64,000 bases of DNA from Acidobacteriota bacterium (lineage in GTDB: Bacteria > Acidobacteriota > Terriglobia > Acidiferrales > UBA7541). The notes beneath the pieces were generated by a model. It had not been told where the DNA came from. It searched no databases and saw nothing but the letters and a program-made list of their open reading frames with translations. The stretch spans positions 248,001 through 312,000 of the forward strand of contig JABCZD010000001.1 of assembly GCA_013289855.1 (NCBI GenBank), in the 5' to 3' direction. Each line of letters begins with the position of its first letter. The first letter of the stretch is position 1. The position numbers were made by a program, and so were the translations under genes. This document shows positions 8,572 through 17,462 of this stretch, in pieces.

Positions 8572-9875
8572 TGGTCGCGGCGAGGTTGCGACGTTTTCGA
8601 TTTTTACGAACGACGGCGAGCGCAGTCGCCTTCGCGAGTTTGTTTATTGTGCCATTCATTCTGCCCGGTGCGGCGAACGCCGGAACACTAAAAGGCTTCG
8701 CGAAGAATGGCACGTCCGGCAAACCCGCGGCCGGCGTGGAGATCATCCTGATTCAGTTGCAGGGCGGCATGCAGCCAGTGGCAAATACCAAAACTGATGC
8801 GCAGGGGCACTTCACCTTTGACAATCCTGGCATAGGCACCGCGCCCATGCTGGTGCGCGCGGTTTATAACGGGATCAATTTTCACGAGCCGGTGCCGCCG
8901 AACAAGACGGACGTCGAAGTCGATGTATTCGAGCCTTCCAAGGATCCCAAGACCATCACCGTTCCTTCGCGCGTAGTTTTTTTTCAACCGAATGGCGCGA
9001 CGCTGATTGTTGGCGAGGAATATTCCATCCAGAATAGTTCCGCGCCGCCGCAGGCCTACTTCCGCGCGGATGGCAACTTTGAATTTGCTCTGCCGCCGCA
9101 GGCCAAGCTGCAGCAAGTGGCGGCGGCCGGCCCTGCGGGAATGCCGGTGGTGCAGGCGCCCATCGAAAAGAAAGACAATCATTACGCCATTGCGTACGCG
9201 TTTCGCCCGGGCTCGAGTACCGTGCGCTTTTCCTACGAGATTCCGTACCCGAATAATTCCGCCACGGTAAATGTGCCGACGTCCTATCTGACTGGCAGGC
9301 TGCTCGTGGTTGCGCCTCCCACGATGCAGGTCAGCGGCGGGGAACTGCAACTTGGCGGGCAAGACCAGGGCATGAATATTTACGGACGCGAAAATGTTGC
9401 GGTTGGCACCGTGCTAGCGATAAATGTCTCGGGAACCGCGCCACCGCCGCAAGATGCGAACAGTGGGGCGGAAACTCCGAAGGAAGCCGCCGACGCGCGT
9501 TCCAGCGAACCGCAAGCTGGCGCAAACATTCAACAGGTTCCCGGGCGGCTCGATGTGCTGAAATGGCCGCTGGTCGGCGGATTCGTCATGGTTTTCGCGT
9601 TATTGGCTTTCCTGATCGCGCGCAAGCCTATGGCGGTGACCACCGTCGCGAGCTTGCCGAACGCTGCGGCATATGACAGCGCTGCTCCGGTCCCGGCGAA
9701 GGTGAAATCGGCGCTGGCGAACGTAGACGCCGAAGTGGGCAACAGCCTCGATGGTTTAAAGGAAAGATTGTTTCGCCTGGAATTGCGCCACCAGGCAGGC
9801 ACCATTTCCGAGGAAGACTACGCCGCCGAACGTGCGCGCGCGGAGAAAGTGCTGCGCGACCTGGTACGCGGCTGA
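8571..9875 (+). CDS. Exported membrane protein with carboxypeptidase-regulatory-like domain in ccm operon
   Basis: A 434-residue protein with a signal peptide (about 1-37, ending ANA), an Ig-like carboxypeptidase-regulatory domain (KGFAKNGTSGKPAAGVEI with TDAQGHFTF), a beta-rich extracytoplasmic region, a proline/alanine linker, one membrane helix (WPLVGGFVMVFALLAFLIA, about 325-344) and a cytoplasmic tail with LELRHQAGTISEEDYAAER. That tail matches the motif of the preceding CcmI-like protein, so the two may act together on apocytochrome handling. Its ATG overlaps the upstream stop. The specific function is unknown; operon position suggests a link to cytochrome c assembly or envelope redox proteins. 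Confidence 0.8.
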   Translation: MVAARLRRFRFLRTTASAVAFASLFIVPFILPGAANAGTLKGFAKNGTSGKPAAGVEIILIQLQGGMQPVANTKTDAQGHFTFDNPGIGTAPMLVRAVYNGINFHEPVPPNKTDVEVDVFEPSKDPKTITVPSRVVFFQPNGATLIVGEEYSIQNSSAPPQAYFRADGNFEFALPPQAKLQQVAAAGPAGMPVVQAPIEKKDNHYAIAYAFRPGSSTVRFSYEIPYPNNSATVNVPTSYLTGRLLVVAPPTMQVSGGELQLGGQDQGMNIYGRENVAVGTVLAINVSGTAPPPQDANSGAETPKEAADARSSEPQAGANIQQVPGRLDVLKWPLVGGFVMVFALLAFLIARKPMAVTTVASLPNAAAYDSAAPVPAKVKSALANVDAEVGNSLDGLKERLFRLELRHQAGTISEEDYAAERARAEKVLRDLVRG

Positions 9876-9955
9876 GATTAGTCGCGCGGCTGAGACTACT
9901 TGCGAGGCTGAAACGTGATTTTCCGTTGTGTTGTGCCCGCGCGTGAGGGTGCTAG

Positions 9956-10666
9956 GTGACGGCCACTGATCCTCTGCAGATAGATGGGGCCGGGATTCGT
10001 TTTAAAAATATAGAAAAACGGTATGGCGGTCTTTTCGCGCTGCGACACGTTTCTTTGGACGTTGCCGAGGGCGAATGCGTCGCGCTTGCCGGTCGCAACG
10101 GCTCGGGAAAAACCACCCTGCTGCGCATCGCCGCAAAACTGGTGCGACCTTCTTCTGGAGAGATGCAATTCACCTGGCAGGGCGATCAGGACTGCGCGAC
10201 ACCGCGCACGGGATTTGTGGCGCATGCCACGATGGTCTACGACGAACTTACCGCCGAAGAAAATCTACTTTTGTTTGCGCGGTTACAGAGGCTGAGCGAT
10301 CCCGCACCCATGACCGAAAGATTGCTTTCGGAAGTTGGGCTAAGCGAGCGGCGTGGCTCGTTGGTGCGCACGTTTTCTCGCGGCATGCGGCAGCGCGTGG
10401 CTATCGCGCGAGCGCTGCTGCAGCAGCCACAAATACTGTTGCTCGATGAGCCGGCGACAGGCCTCGATCCCGAAGGCGTAGCGTGGCTCGCCGGAACGCT
10501 GCGTAAGCTGCGTGACGCTGGCTGCACCTTGCTAATGAGTCTGCACGGTGAATCGCCGATCTCCGCGCTGGCCACGCGCGCCGTGCGCTTGGATGCCGGA
10601 TCGATCGTCGCCGATACGCAACAGGGCGCCGAGATGCACGGCATCCTGGAATTTGTGGGCGGCTGA
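9956..10666 (+). CDS. ccmA: Heme exporter ATP-binding protein CcmA
   Basis: ABC transporter ATPase that, with CcmB, CcmC and CcmD, releases holo-CcmE for heme delivery. Walker A is AGRNGSGKTT (about residues 43-52), the signature is FSRGMRQRVAIARAL and Walker B is LLLDEPATGLD, followed by a switch histidine (SLHGES). Length 236 is typical for a slightly long CcmA. GTG 9956 is preceded by GAGGG at 9945-9949. CcmB starts one base after the stop codon. Confidence 0.95.
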   Translation: MTATDPLQIDGAGIRFKNIEKRYGGLFALRHVSLDVAEGECVALAGRNGSGKTTLLRIAAKLVRPSSGEMQFTWQGDQDCATPRTGFVAHATMVYDELTAEENLLLFARLQRLSDPAPMTERLLSEVGLSERRGSLVRTFSRGMRQRVAIARALLQQPQILLLDEPATGLDPEGVAWLAGTLRKLRDAGCTLLMSLHGESPISALATRAVRLDAGSIVADTQQGAEMHGILEFVGG

Positions 10667-10667
10667 C

Positions 10668-11342
10668 ATGAGCCTGCTTTCTAATACCGGAGCGCTGCTC
10701 GGCAAAGAGTTGCGGACGGAGTTTCGTTCGCGCGAATTGCTCATGACCACGGTCATTTTTATTTTGATGGTGATCGTACTGTTCAGCTTTACCTTCGATC
10801 CGACTTCGGCGGAGTCGCGAAGGTTTGGCGCAGGGCTACTCTGGTTGGCGTTTCTGTTTGCCGCTTCGCTGATGCTGCAGCCGTGTTTTTTGCGCGAGCA
10901 AACCAACGACACGCTGAGCGCGCTGCGTCTTTCGGTCAGCGATCCTTTTTCCATCTTGCTTGCCAAGCTGGCGGCCAACACGGTTTTTCTTCTGGTTACC
11001 GAACTGCTGATGCTTCCGGTCTTCGCCATTTTGTACAACGTGCCGGTTGTTCGCGTGTTCGGCCAGTTGCTGCTGGTGCTCTTTCTCGGGAGCCTTGGCG
11101 TATCGATTGCCGGCACGGCGCTTTCGGCAATTTCCGCGCAAGCGCGTATGCGCGAACTGTTGCTGCCGGTGTTGCTGCTGCCGCTGCTTACCCCAGTGCT
11201 GGTGGCGAGCACGCAAGTCACCGCTGGATTGCTGGATGTCGAACCATTTCTGCAATGGAAGGGCGTGGGCTTTCTGGCGGTCTTCGACGTGGTTTTTTTG
11301 ACGGCGCTATGGCTTTTCGGCGAGTATCTTCTGGAGGAATAG
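10668..11342 (+). CDS. ccmB: Heme exporter membrane subunit CcmB
   Basis: Integral membrane partner of CcmA. About six hydrophobic helices, beginning with LLTTVIF-like and LLWLAFLFAASLMLQ segments, and the conserved region RFGAGLLWLAFLFA and ELLMLPVFAILYNVPV. Length 224 matches the family (about 220). ATG 10668 lies one base after the ccmA stop; ccmC begins four bases after its own stop. An upstream in-frame extension exists but would overlap ccmA extensively and is rejected. Confidence 0.93.
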   Translation: MSLLSNTGALLGKELRTEFRSRELLMTTVIFILMVIVLFSFTFDPTSAESRRFGAGLLWLAFLFAASLMLQPCFLREQTNDTLSALRLSVSDPFSILLAKLAANTVFLLVTELLMLPVFAILYNVPVVRVFGQLLLVLFLGSLGVSIAGTALSAISAQARMRELLLPVLLLPLLTPVLVASTQVTAGLLDVEPFLQWKGVGFLAVFDVVFLTALWLFGEYLLEE

Positions 11343-11346
11343 CGGC

Positions 11347-12024
11347 ATGAAGAAGCAGGCAGTGTTTGCCGCCGTGGTGGTGCTCTTGATGGCGGCGGCG
11401 GCGTACGCGGCATTTTTTATCGCGCCGACGGATTCGCGACAAGGTTTGATCTATCGCATTATTTTTCTGCATGTGCCGTGTGCTGAAACTGGCTTGGTGT
11501 CTTTCTTCGTTTGTTTTGTCGCCAACGTCGCCTACGTGCTCAAGAGGAATCCCCAGTGGGACTGGCTCGGGGTGTCCGCCGCGGAAGTGGGGCTGGTGTT
11601 TACCTCCGCTTGCCTGGTGACCGGGCCGATCTGGGCCAAGCCGGTGTGGGGCATTTATTGGACGTGGGACGCGCGGCTGACGTCTACCGCCGTACTCTGG
11701 CTGCTGTATGTTGCGTATCTGATGCTGCGCACGCTGATTGAAGAGCCGGACCGCCGCGCGTTGCTGAGTGCGCTGTTTGGAATCTTTGCGTTCATCGATG
11801 TGCCGCTGGTGTTTGGTTCGATTCGCTGGTGGCGCACGCAGCATCCGCAGCCGGTGATTATGGGCGGACCGGACTCGGGACTCGATCCGCTGATATTCAA
11901 AGTATTGTTTTTTTGCTGGGTGCCCATGCTGGCGTTGATGGTTCTGTTGATGCAGTCGCGTTATCAGCTGGAAGCAATGCGCGGCGATTTTGAAATGGTG
12001 CGGCGCGAATCGGAGGCAGCGTGA
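11347..12024 (+). CDS. ccmC: Heme handling protein CcmC
   Basis: Integral membrane protein that positions heme for attachment to CcmE. The WWD-type signature WGIYWTWDARLTS is at bases 11647-11685, with the conserved histidines FLHVPCA (before) and RWWRTQHPQ (after) that act as heme ligands in this family. Six membrane helices fit the 225 residues. GGAGG at 11334-11338 precedes the ATG. Its stop TGA overlaps the GTG start of the ccmD-like gene. Confidence 0.95.
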   Translation: MKKQAVFAAVVVLLMAAAAYAAFFIAPTDSRQGLIYRIIFLHVPCAETGLVSFFVCFVANVAYVLKRNPQWDWLGVSAAEVGLVFTSACLVTGPIWAKPVWGIYWTWDARLTSTAVLWLLYVAYLMLRTLIEEPDRRALLSALFGIFAFIDVPLVFGSIRWWRTQHPQPVIMGGPDSGLDPLIFKVLFFCWVPMLALMVLLMQSRYQLEAMRGDFEMVRRESEAA

Positions 12025-12164
12025 AAAATCTGAACAGTGTGTTCGCGGCATATTTGATCGCCTGGGGAATTTTCTTTGCTTATTTCGTGAGTGTGGGCAT
12101 TCGCGCCGCGACTCTGCGGAAGGATCTGGAACGGCTGAAGAATTCGCTGCAGCGGAACAAATAA
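12021..12164 (+). CDS. ccmD: CcmD-like small membrane protein
   Basis: A 47-residue ORF beginning GTG at 12021 within the ccmC stop (GTGA). It encodes one membrane helix (AAYLIAWGIFFAYFVSVGI) followed by a basic/amphipathic helix with TLRKDLERLKNSL, exactly the layout of CcmD, which stabilises the CcmABC-CcmE complex. The stop TAA is at 12162-12164 and hemH starts two bases later. The SD AGGCAG is inside ccmC. Position between ccmC and hemH strongly supports the call even though the sequence family is weakly conserved. Confidence 0.85.
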   Translation: MKNLNSVFAAYLIAWGIFFAYFVSVGIRAATLRKDLERLKNSLQRNK

Positions 12165-12165
12165 C

Positions 12166-13218
12166 ATGGCAGGGAAGAAGCGCGTCGGAATCGTGTTGTT
12201 TCAGCTGGGCGGGCCGGACTCGCTGGCGGCCGTTGAGCCTTTTCTGATGAACCTGTTTCTGGACCCGGACATTATTCCGCTGGGTGCGGTGGGATTCTTG
12301 CAGTGGCCGATCGCGAAATTGATCTCTTCGCGGCGCTCGATTCCGGTGGCGAAGAAATACTCAGAGATTGGGCGGCGTTCGCCGATCAGCACGCTGACGG
12401 AGCGGCAACGCGTGCGGCTCACCGCGGCGCTGGCTCCGTACATCGATCCGGTTGCGGTAGTTGCGATGCGCTACTGGCACCCCAATACCCAGGACGCCGT
12501 GGAGGCGTTGCGCAAGGCTGGCCGCCTCGATGAGTTGGTGCTCCTGCCGCTGTACCCGCAATATTCCTATGCTACTACTTTGAGCAGCACGAAAGAGTGG
12601 CGGCGCGTTTACGGTCCGGTGAAGGCTGAGTTGCCCGAACGTGCGGTAACTTCGTTCCACGATCATCCGCTGTACATTCAGGCGCTGGTGCAGCGCATCG
12701 GTTCGGTGCTGCGGCAATTTCCGGATAGCTCGCGCATCCATCTGGTGTTTAGCGCGCATGGCTTGCCGATGAGTTTGGTGGAAAAGGGCGATCCGTATCC
12801 GAAGCAGATCGAAGAGACGGTGCGGCTGACGTGCGAATCGGGAGCGCGGCAATATCCCGGGTGGCCGAAGACGCACCTGCTGTGCTACCAGAGCCGCGTG
12901 GGTCCGGCGAAGTGGCTGCAACCGCCGTTCACGGGAACCATCGAACGACTGGGGCACGAGGGCGTGAAAGAGATGCTGGTGGTGCCCATTTCGTTTGTGA
13001 CCGAGCATATCGAGACGCTGCACGAGATAAATATCGAGGGCCGCCTGGATGCCAAGAAATTCGGAGTCGAGACGTTTCGCATGATGCCGGCGGTGGGGGA
13101 TTCGCGATTCTTTATTGCCGCGCTGAAAGATCTGGTGCTGCGCGCCGTGGGTATCGAAGAAAGCCCTGAACCCGTCCCTTTGATTGCGCCATCGGTCGCC
13201 AGTCCTGCGGGCGTGTAG
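12166..13218 (+). CDS. hemH: Ferrochelatase
   Basis: Inserts ferrous iron (or acts on coproporphyrin III) in the last steps of heme synthesis. The protein begins GIVLFQLGGPDS, carries the substrate-pocket segment LPLYPQYSYATTLSS, the catalytic-histidine motif VFSAHGLPM (about residues 198-206) and the second-half motif VPISFVTEHIETLHE with conserved His/Glu. 350 residues is normal. It directly follows ccmD, linking heme production to cytochrome c assembly. Whether it prefers protoporphyrin or coproporphyrin cannot be told from the sequence alone. Confidence 0.96.
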   Translation: MAGKKRVGIVLFQLGGPDSLAAVEPFLMNLFLDPDIIPLGAVGFLQWPIAKLISSRRSIPVAKKYSEIGRRSPISTLTERQRVRLTAALAPYIDPVAVVAMRYWHPNTQDAVEALRKAGRLDELVLLPLYPQYSYATTLSSTKEWRRVYGPVKAELPERAVTSFHDHPLYIQALVQRIGSVLRQFPDSSRIHLVFSAHGLPMSLVEKGDPYPKQIEETVRLTCESGARQYPGWPKTHLLCYQSRVGPAKWLQPPFTGTIERLGHEGVKEMLVVPISFVTEHIETLHEINIEGRLDAKKFGVETFRMMPAVGDSRFFIAALKDLVLRAVGIEESPEPVPLIAPSVASPAGV

Positions 13219-13222
13219 TCAG

Positions 13223-13298
13223 GTAGCACAGGCACTCTTGCCTGTGCAACTTCAACCTTGGCGACGCCTACGGGCACAGGCAAGAGTGCCTGTGCTAC
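13223..13298. repeat. GTAG hairpin elements, inverted pair (class A)
   Basis: GTAG followed by a perfect stem GCACAGGCA/TGCCTGTGC (13223-13247), and the same element inverted at 13274-13298 ending in CTAC. The two face each other like a BIME, between hemH and ctaA. The GTAG foot is the hallmark of REP elements. Confidence 0.85.
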
Positions 13299-13422
13299 GG
13301 GATGTCCAATTGCGAACGCGCAATGCGGTGAAGATTTCGCAGAATTCAATTGCAGAGACGGGCTGCATTTTGCGAGCAAGCGATATTTGCTTGGGGTATA
13401 ATCCGCGACTGGGACACAGGTT

Positions 13423-14352
13423 ATGACCGCTACCTACCATCCGGGTGTGCACCGCTTTTCCGTGTTCGTGGTGTGCTGGACCGTTTTCCTGTTCGTTGCT
13501 GGCGCGCTAGTTACCTCCAATGACGCAGCGCTAGCCGTTCCAGACTGGCCGCTTTCTTTTCATCGGTATTTTCCAACAATGACTGGTGGCGTGTTTTACG
13601 AGCATGGGCACCGCATGGTGGCCGGCGGGCTCGCGATATTTACGCTGATTCTGGCGATTGCTATCTGGGTCAAAGAGGAGCGCCGTTGGCTGCGCTGGTT
13701 TGCCGCCATCGCCGTTGGCGGAGTGGTGGTGCAGGCAATTTTGGGCGGCCAGGTGGTGATTCAGTTGCTGCATTATTGGCTGCCGGTGATTCACGCGTGC
13801 TTTGCACAGATTGTTTTTGCGGCGGTGCTGAGTATCGCGGTGTTCACGAGTAAATGGTGGGTGTCAGAACGGCCGCAAATTGAGGATGCCGGTTCGCCCT
13901 CGATCCATGCCGTGGCGATTGTGAATGCGGCGGTGATTTATTTACAGGTGATTTTTGGAGCAGGTTTCCGGCATCAGTATCTGCCTATCTGGCCGCACAT
14001 GGCCGGGGCGCTGCTGGTGCTGGGCGTGGTGATCTGGACGGCAGTGGTGTCGCGCAAGCGATTTGGCAATTCTCCGGAACTATCGAAAGCCCGCGTATTG
14101 TTGCACGCGATTGTAGGCACGCAGATTCTGCTTGGTCTGGCGGCGTATTGGTCGCGGCTGACGACTGTGGATGCGCCGCAGCCGATGCCGGTGATGATCT
14201 GGCTCACGGTGATTCATACTGTGTTCGGGGCGATTTTGTTCGCCTTCTCCGTTCTGATCGTGTTGTTGTGCTACCGCATCATTCCGCGGCGTGGGCAGCA
14301 GCACGCGACGACGCAAGCTTCGCTAGGTAAGAAGCCGGTGACCATCGGATGA
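13423..14352 (+). CDS. ctaA: Heme A synthase (COX15/CtaA family)
   Basis: Oxidises the C8 methyl of heme O to the formyl group of heme A for aa3-type oxidases. Eight membrane helices in two four-helix halves; conserved heme/substrate residues in the first half include EHGHRMVAG (Glu60, His61) and VIHACFAQ; the second half has GFRHQYLPIWPHMAG and LTVIHTVFG. 309 residues is normal. The ATG follows a short TATAATCC-containing region; the stop overlaps the ctaB ATG (ATGA), so ctaA and ctaB are coupled. Confidence 0.93.
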   Translation: MTATYHPGVHRFSVFVVCWTVFLFVAGALVTSNDAALAVPDWPLSFHRYFPTMTGGVFYEHGHRMVAGGLAIFTLILAIAIWVKEERRWLRWFAAIAVGGVVVQAILGGQVVIQLLHYWLPVIHACFAQIVFAAVLSIAVFTSKWWVSERPQIEDAGSPSIHAVAIVNAAVIYLQVIFGAGFRHQYLPIWPHMAGALLVLGVVIWTAVVSRKRFGNSPELSKARVLLHAIVGTQILLGLAAYWSRLTTVDAPQPMPVMIWLTVIHTVFGAILFAFSVLIVLLCYRIIPRRGQQHATTQASLGKKPVTIG

Positions 14353-15242
14353 GCACTGCGCGCACCGCCGAATTGACTCTTTCTTCGCGCGCTGGCGCGT
14401 ACGTGGCGCTGACCAAGCCGGACGTTTCGTTCCTGGTGCTGATGACCACCGCCGCGGGCTACTACATGGGCGTGCGTGGCCCGGTCAATTGGCTGCACAT
14501 GATCCACACCGTTTTCGGCACCATGTTGATCGCCGCTGGGACGGCCGCGCTGAATCACTACATCGAGCGCGATTCCGATCGCTATATGCGGCGCACGGCG
14601 TCGCGACCGCTGCCGAGCGGCGCTATGCACCCGCGCGAGGCGCAGCTGTTTGGATTGGCGCTGTGCGTCGCGGGTGCGCTGGATCTGTATTTCAGCGCGG
14701 GAATACTTGCGAGCGGGCTCGGCGTGGCTACATCCGTGAGCTATTTGCTGGCGTATACGCCGCTGAAGCGCAAGACCGTGTGGGCCACGTTTGTCGGCGC
14801 GTTTCCGGGAGCGATTCCTCCGATGATCGGGTGGGTGGCGGCGACGGGTTCGCTGGACCGCGGGGCGTGGCTGTTGTTCGCGATTTTGTTTCTGTGGCAG
14901 TTTCCGCACTTTCACGCCATTGCGTGGATGTATCGCGAGGATTATGCGCGCGCGGGGATTCTGATGCTTCCGGTGGTCGATCCGCAGGGGACGCGAACGT
15001 TTCGGCAAATTATTTTGTTTGCCGTGGCGCTTGTGGGCGTGAGTCTTTTGCCCGCGATGATGGGCTTGGCCGGAATCCTGTATTTCTTTGGCGCGCTGGT
15101 TACCAGTACCGCGCTGGTGCAAGTTTGCCTCTGGGCCGCGCATAATCGCACCAATTCACGGGCGAAATGGCTGATGCACGCTACCGTGTTGCACATCCCG
15201 CTGCTGCTTGGGTTGATGGTGTTCGATAAGATTCCGCGTTGA
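14349..15242 (+). CDS. ctaB: Protoheme IX farnesyltransferase (heme O synthase)
   Basis: Adds a farnesyl group to heme B, giving heme O, the substrate of CtaA. UbiA-family motifs are present: NHYIERDSDRYMRRT (the NxxxDxxxD-type prenyl diphosphate site, about residues 69-83) followed by RPLPSG, and the second aspartate-type region around YTPLKRKT. Seven to nine membrane helices; 297 residues. ATG 14349 overlaps the ctaA stop. Together with ctaA and the DUF420 gene this marks a cytochrome oxidase assembly set; the oxidase subunits are not in this window. Confidence 0.95.
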   Translation: MSTARTAELTLSSRAGAYVALTKPDVSFLVLMTTAAGYYMGVRGPVNWLHMIHTVFGTMLIAAGTAALNHYIERDSDRYMRRTASRPLPSGAMHPREAQLFGLALCVAGALDLYFSAGILASGLGVATSVSYLLAYTPLKRKTVWATFVGAFPGAIPPMIGWVAATGSLDRGAWLLFAILFLWQFPHFHAIAWMYREDYARAGILMLPVVDPQGTRTFRQIILFAVALVGVSLLPAMMGLAGILYFFGALVTSTALVQVCLWAAHNRTNSRAKWLMHATVLHIPLLLGLMVFDKIPR

Positions 15243-15297
15243 ATTTACAATTTGCGTAAAACAGTAGGTGCGCGAGCAAGCCGGGGTGTTGACGTTG

Positions 15298-15321
15298 GCC
15301 GGACTAAAGTCCGGCACCTAC
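15298..15321. repeat. GTAG hairpin element (class B)
   Basis: Reverse strand reads GTAGGTGCCGGACT then TTAGTCCGGC, an eight-base stem. A degenerate GTAGGTGC foot lies at 15264. The element sits directly in front of the ribosome binding site of the DUF420 gene and a second copy follows that gene. Confidence 0.8.
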
Positions 15322-15343
15322 ATGAGACGGAGAGGACCGTTCC

Positions 15344-15844
15344 TTGCTTCTATTTTCGCAAGCTGCGCTGAATGCCTCGCTTAACGGCCTGAGCGGCATT
15401 TTGTTGGTGGGCGGGTACGCGGCGATTCGCGCGCGGAAGATTGATGTGCACAAGCGGTTCATGGTTTCGGCTTTTATTGTTTCGTGCGCGTTTCTCATTT
15501 CCTATTTGATTTACCACTATCGCGTGGGGCATGTGGCCTTTCAGGGGCAGGGATGGATTCGTCCGGTTTATTTTGTTTTGCTGACGTCGCACACGATACT
15601 GGCGATTGTGATTGTGCCGCTGATACTGATTACCTTGCGTCGGGCGTGGCTGCAGAAATTTGACAAGCACAAGATCATCGCCAAGTGGACGCTGCCTTTG
15701 TGGTTCTACGTTTGTGTGACCGGTGTGATCGTTTATTTGATGGTGTATCAGATTTACGTTCCGGCAAAAGTTACCAGGGTCAGAATTCAGATGATTTTAC
15801 CTGCGTCGGACTCGTTGAAGGATCTTCCGCCTGAGCAACGGTAG
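15344..15844 (+). CDS. DUF420 membrane protein (cytochrome oxidase assembly associated)
   Basis: A 166-residue protein with four membrane helices and the DUF420 pattern: DVHKRFMVSAFIVSCAFLISYL, then SHTILAIVIVPLILITL and DKHKIIAKWTLPLWFYVCVTGVIVYLM. The conserved histidines (H-K-R, SHT, H-K) are those of the CtaM-like/DUF420 family that assists aa3 or related oxidase maturation. The start is TTG 15344 with ACGGAGAGGA upstream. It is flanked on both sides by class B GTAG hairpins. Role inferred from family and position after ctaAB. Confidence 0.85.
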   Translation: MLLFSQAALNASLNGLSGILLVGGYAAIRARKIDVHKRFMVSAFIVSCAFLISYLIYHYRVGHVAFQGQGWIRPVYFVLLTSHTILAIVIVPLILITLRRAWLQKFDKHKIIAKWTLPLWFYVCVTGVIVYLMVYQIYVPAKVTRVRIQMILPASDSLKDLPPEQR

Positions 15845-15857
15845 GCGGACTTCCCAG

Positions 15858-15881
15858 GCCGGACTAAAGTCCGGCACCTAC
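15858..15881. repeat. GTAG hairpin element (class B)
   Basis: Identical over 24 bases to the element at 15298-15321; lies between the convergent DUF420 and isocitrate dehydrogenase genes where it could act as a bidirectional hairpin. Confidence 0.8.
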
Positions 15882-15887
15882 ACAAAC

Positions 15888-16895
15888 CTATTTGGGCTGT
15901 AGCGCGGCGATTACGGCGTCGGTGAAGGCGTTGGTGCTGGTGGTGCCGCCGAGGTCGCGGGTGTGGTGGTTGCCTTCGCGATAGACCTTGTCCAGCGCGG
16001 CTTCGACGCGTCTGGCGGCGCTGCGTTCGCCTAAGTGGTCGAGCATCAGGATGCTGCTCATCAGCAGGGCAGTGGGATTTGCCAAACCCTTGCCCGCTAT
16101 ATCGGGTGCCGTGCCGTGGACCGCCTCGAACATGGCGGACTCGTCGCCCATGTTGGCGCTAGGGACTACGCCGAGGCCGCCGACCAAACCAGCGCACAAG
16201 TCGCTCATCACGTCGCCGTAGAGATTGGGCAGGAGCAGCATGTCAAATTGCTGCGGGTTCAGGACCATTTGCATGCACGCGTTGTCGACGATCATTTCTT
16301 TGTATTCGATGTCCTTGTGATGCTCGGCTACGGCGCGGATGGAATGCAGGAACAGGCCATCGGAAAGCTTCATGATGTTAGCTTTGTGAATGGCGTGAAT
16401 TTTTTTGCGGCCGTATTTGCGGGCGTACTCGAAGGCGAAGCGGGCGATGCGCGTGGAGGCCCGTTCGGTGATGATCTTCAGGCTTTCGACTACGCCGGGA
16501 ACTACTTCGTGTTCGAGGCCGGAATATAAGTCTTCGGTGTTTTCTCGGATCAGAACGATGTCGACGTTCTCGAAGCGCGATTTCACGCCTGGGAGATTTT
16601 TTACGGGCCGGACGTTGGCGTAGAGGTTGAGGGTGCGGCGCAGCGCTACGTTGACGCTGGGGGCGCCACCGGCGATGGCGGTGGCCATGGGACCTTTTAG
16701 CGCCACGTGATTGCGGCGGACGGCTTCGATCGCGGCTTCGTTGATGACTTGGCCTTGGTCCTGTGAGCTGTCGGTGCGGCCTTCGATCTCTTCCCAGTCG
16801 ATCAGGACGCCGGAGGCTGCGAGGATGCGACGAACGGCGGTGGCTACTTCTGGGCCGATGCCTTCACCGGCGATTAGCGTGACTTTGTGTCTCAT
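15888..16895 (-). CDS. NAD-dependent isocitrate dehydrogenase (IDH3-like)
   Basis: Beta-decarboxylating dehydrogenase of the isocitrate/isopropylmalate family. The N-terminus [13 protein letters not shown], the substrate segment [16 protein letters not shown], the catalytic Lys/Tyr region ([18 protein letters not shown]) and the metal-binding [11 protein letters not shown] and [19 protein letters not shown] are clear. YSGLEHEV and the Ser-rich phosphorylation-type loop fit the NAD-linked isocitrate dehydrogenase group closer to the mitochondrial IDH3 than to LeuB. 335 residues, ATG at 16895. It stands alone on the minus strand. A homoisocitrate or isopropylmalate specificity is the alternative and less likely. 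Confidence 0.88.
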   Translation of the reverse strand: MRHKVTLIAGEGIGPEVATAVRRILAASGVLIDWEEIEGRTDSSQDQGQVINEAAIEAVRRNHVALKGPMATAIAGGAPSVNVALRRTLNLYANVRPVKNLPGVKSRFENVDIVLIRENTEDLYSGLEHEVVPGVVESLKIITERASTRIARFAFEYARKYGRKKIHAIHKANIMKLSDGLFLHSIRAVAEHHKDIEYKEMIVDNACMQMVLNPQQFDMLLLPNLYGDVMSDLCAGLVGGLGVVPSANMGDESAMFEAVHGTAPDIAGKGLANPTALLMSSILMLDHLGERSAARRVEAALDKVYREGNHHTRDLGGTTSTNAFTDAVIAALQPK

Positions 16896-17056
16896 GACGC
16901 ATCCTATTGTAGGTGAGGCGGCGCAGCTTGTCGAAAGACCTGCCAGCGGCAGTTGCTTCTTGGAAACCGGTTAGCGAGCACGACGAATCGGGTTTTGCTA
17001 TACTGAATCAGTAGTTAGCGTCGCGGCGATAGCTGCGAGCGGAGGCCAGTGGAATT

Positions 17057-17380
17057 ATGATTAGCTTAACTCCTGTAGCCAGCACGAAGGTGAAGGAAAT
17101 CATGAGCATGCAGACACCGGTGCCCGTGGCGTTGCGCGTGGCGGTGGTGGGCGGCGGTTGTTCTGGTTTCCAGTACCACATGGCGTTTGAGAATGCGACC
17201 AGCGAAGCCGACGAAGTTGTGGACTTCAATGGGTTGAAGGTGGCCGTGGACCAGATGAGTTCCATGTACCTCGATGGCGTGGAGATCGATTACATCGAGA
17301 CCGTGGAAGGCGCGGGCTTCAAGTTTAATAATCCGAACGTGAAGAGCACTTGCGGGTGCGGCAGCTCGTTCAGCGTTTAG
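17057..17380 (+). CDS. erpA: A-type iron-sulfur carrier (IscA/ErpA/HesB family)
   Basis: Carrier that inserts Fe-S clusters into target proteins. The three invariant cysteines are present: GGGCSGFQY (Cys35) and the C-terminal TCGCGSSF (Cys99, Cys101). Length 107 residues is typical. A purine-rich GGAGGCCAGTGGA stretch precedes ATG 17057. GFQY rather than GxxY and the acidic FENATSEADE segment place it with ErpA/IscA; the precise subgroup cannot be fixed. It ends in a clear terminator at 17426. Confidence 0.93.
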   Translation: MISLTPVASTKVKEIMSMQTPVPVALRVAVVGGGCSGFQYHMAFENATSEADEVVDFNGLKVAVDQMSSMYLDGVEIDYIETVEGAGFKFNNPNVKSTCGCGSSFSV

Positions 17381-17425
17381 TTTTGTAAGGCGCGGTTTTT
17401 CTCGCGCTTGGTGCAAGGACTGTCG

Positions 17426-17462
17426 AGGCTCTTGAGCGTATCGTTCAAGAGCCTTTGTTTTG
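17426..17462 (+). terminator. Rho-independent terminator after erpA
   Basis: Ten-base perfect stem AGGCTCTTGA (17426-17435) and TCAAGAGCCT (17445-17454) with a nine-base loop, followed by TTGTTTTGTT. Confidence 0.85.

Noticed and set aside
10532..11413. Minus-strand frame across ccmA/ccmB
   Set aside because: Antisense of two certain genes and serine/arginine-rich.
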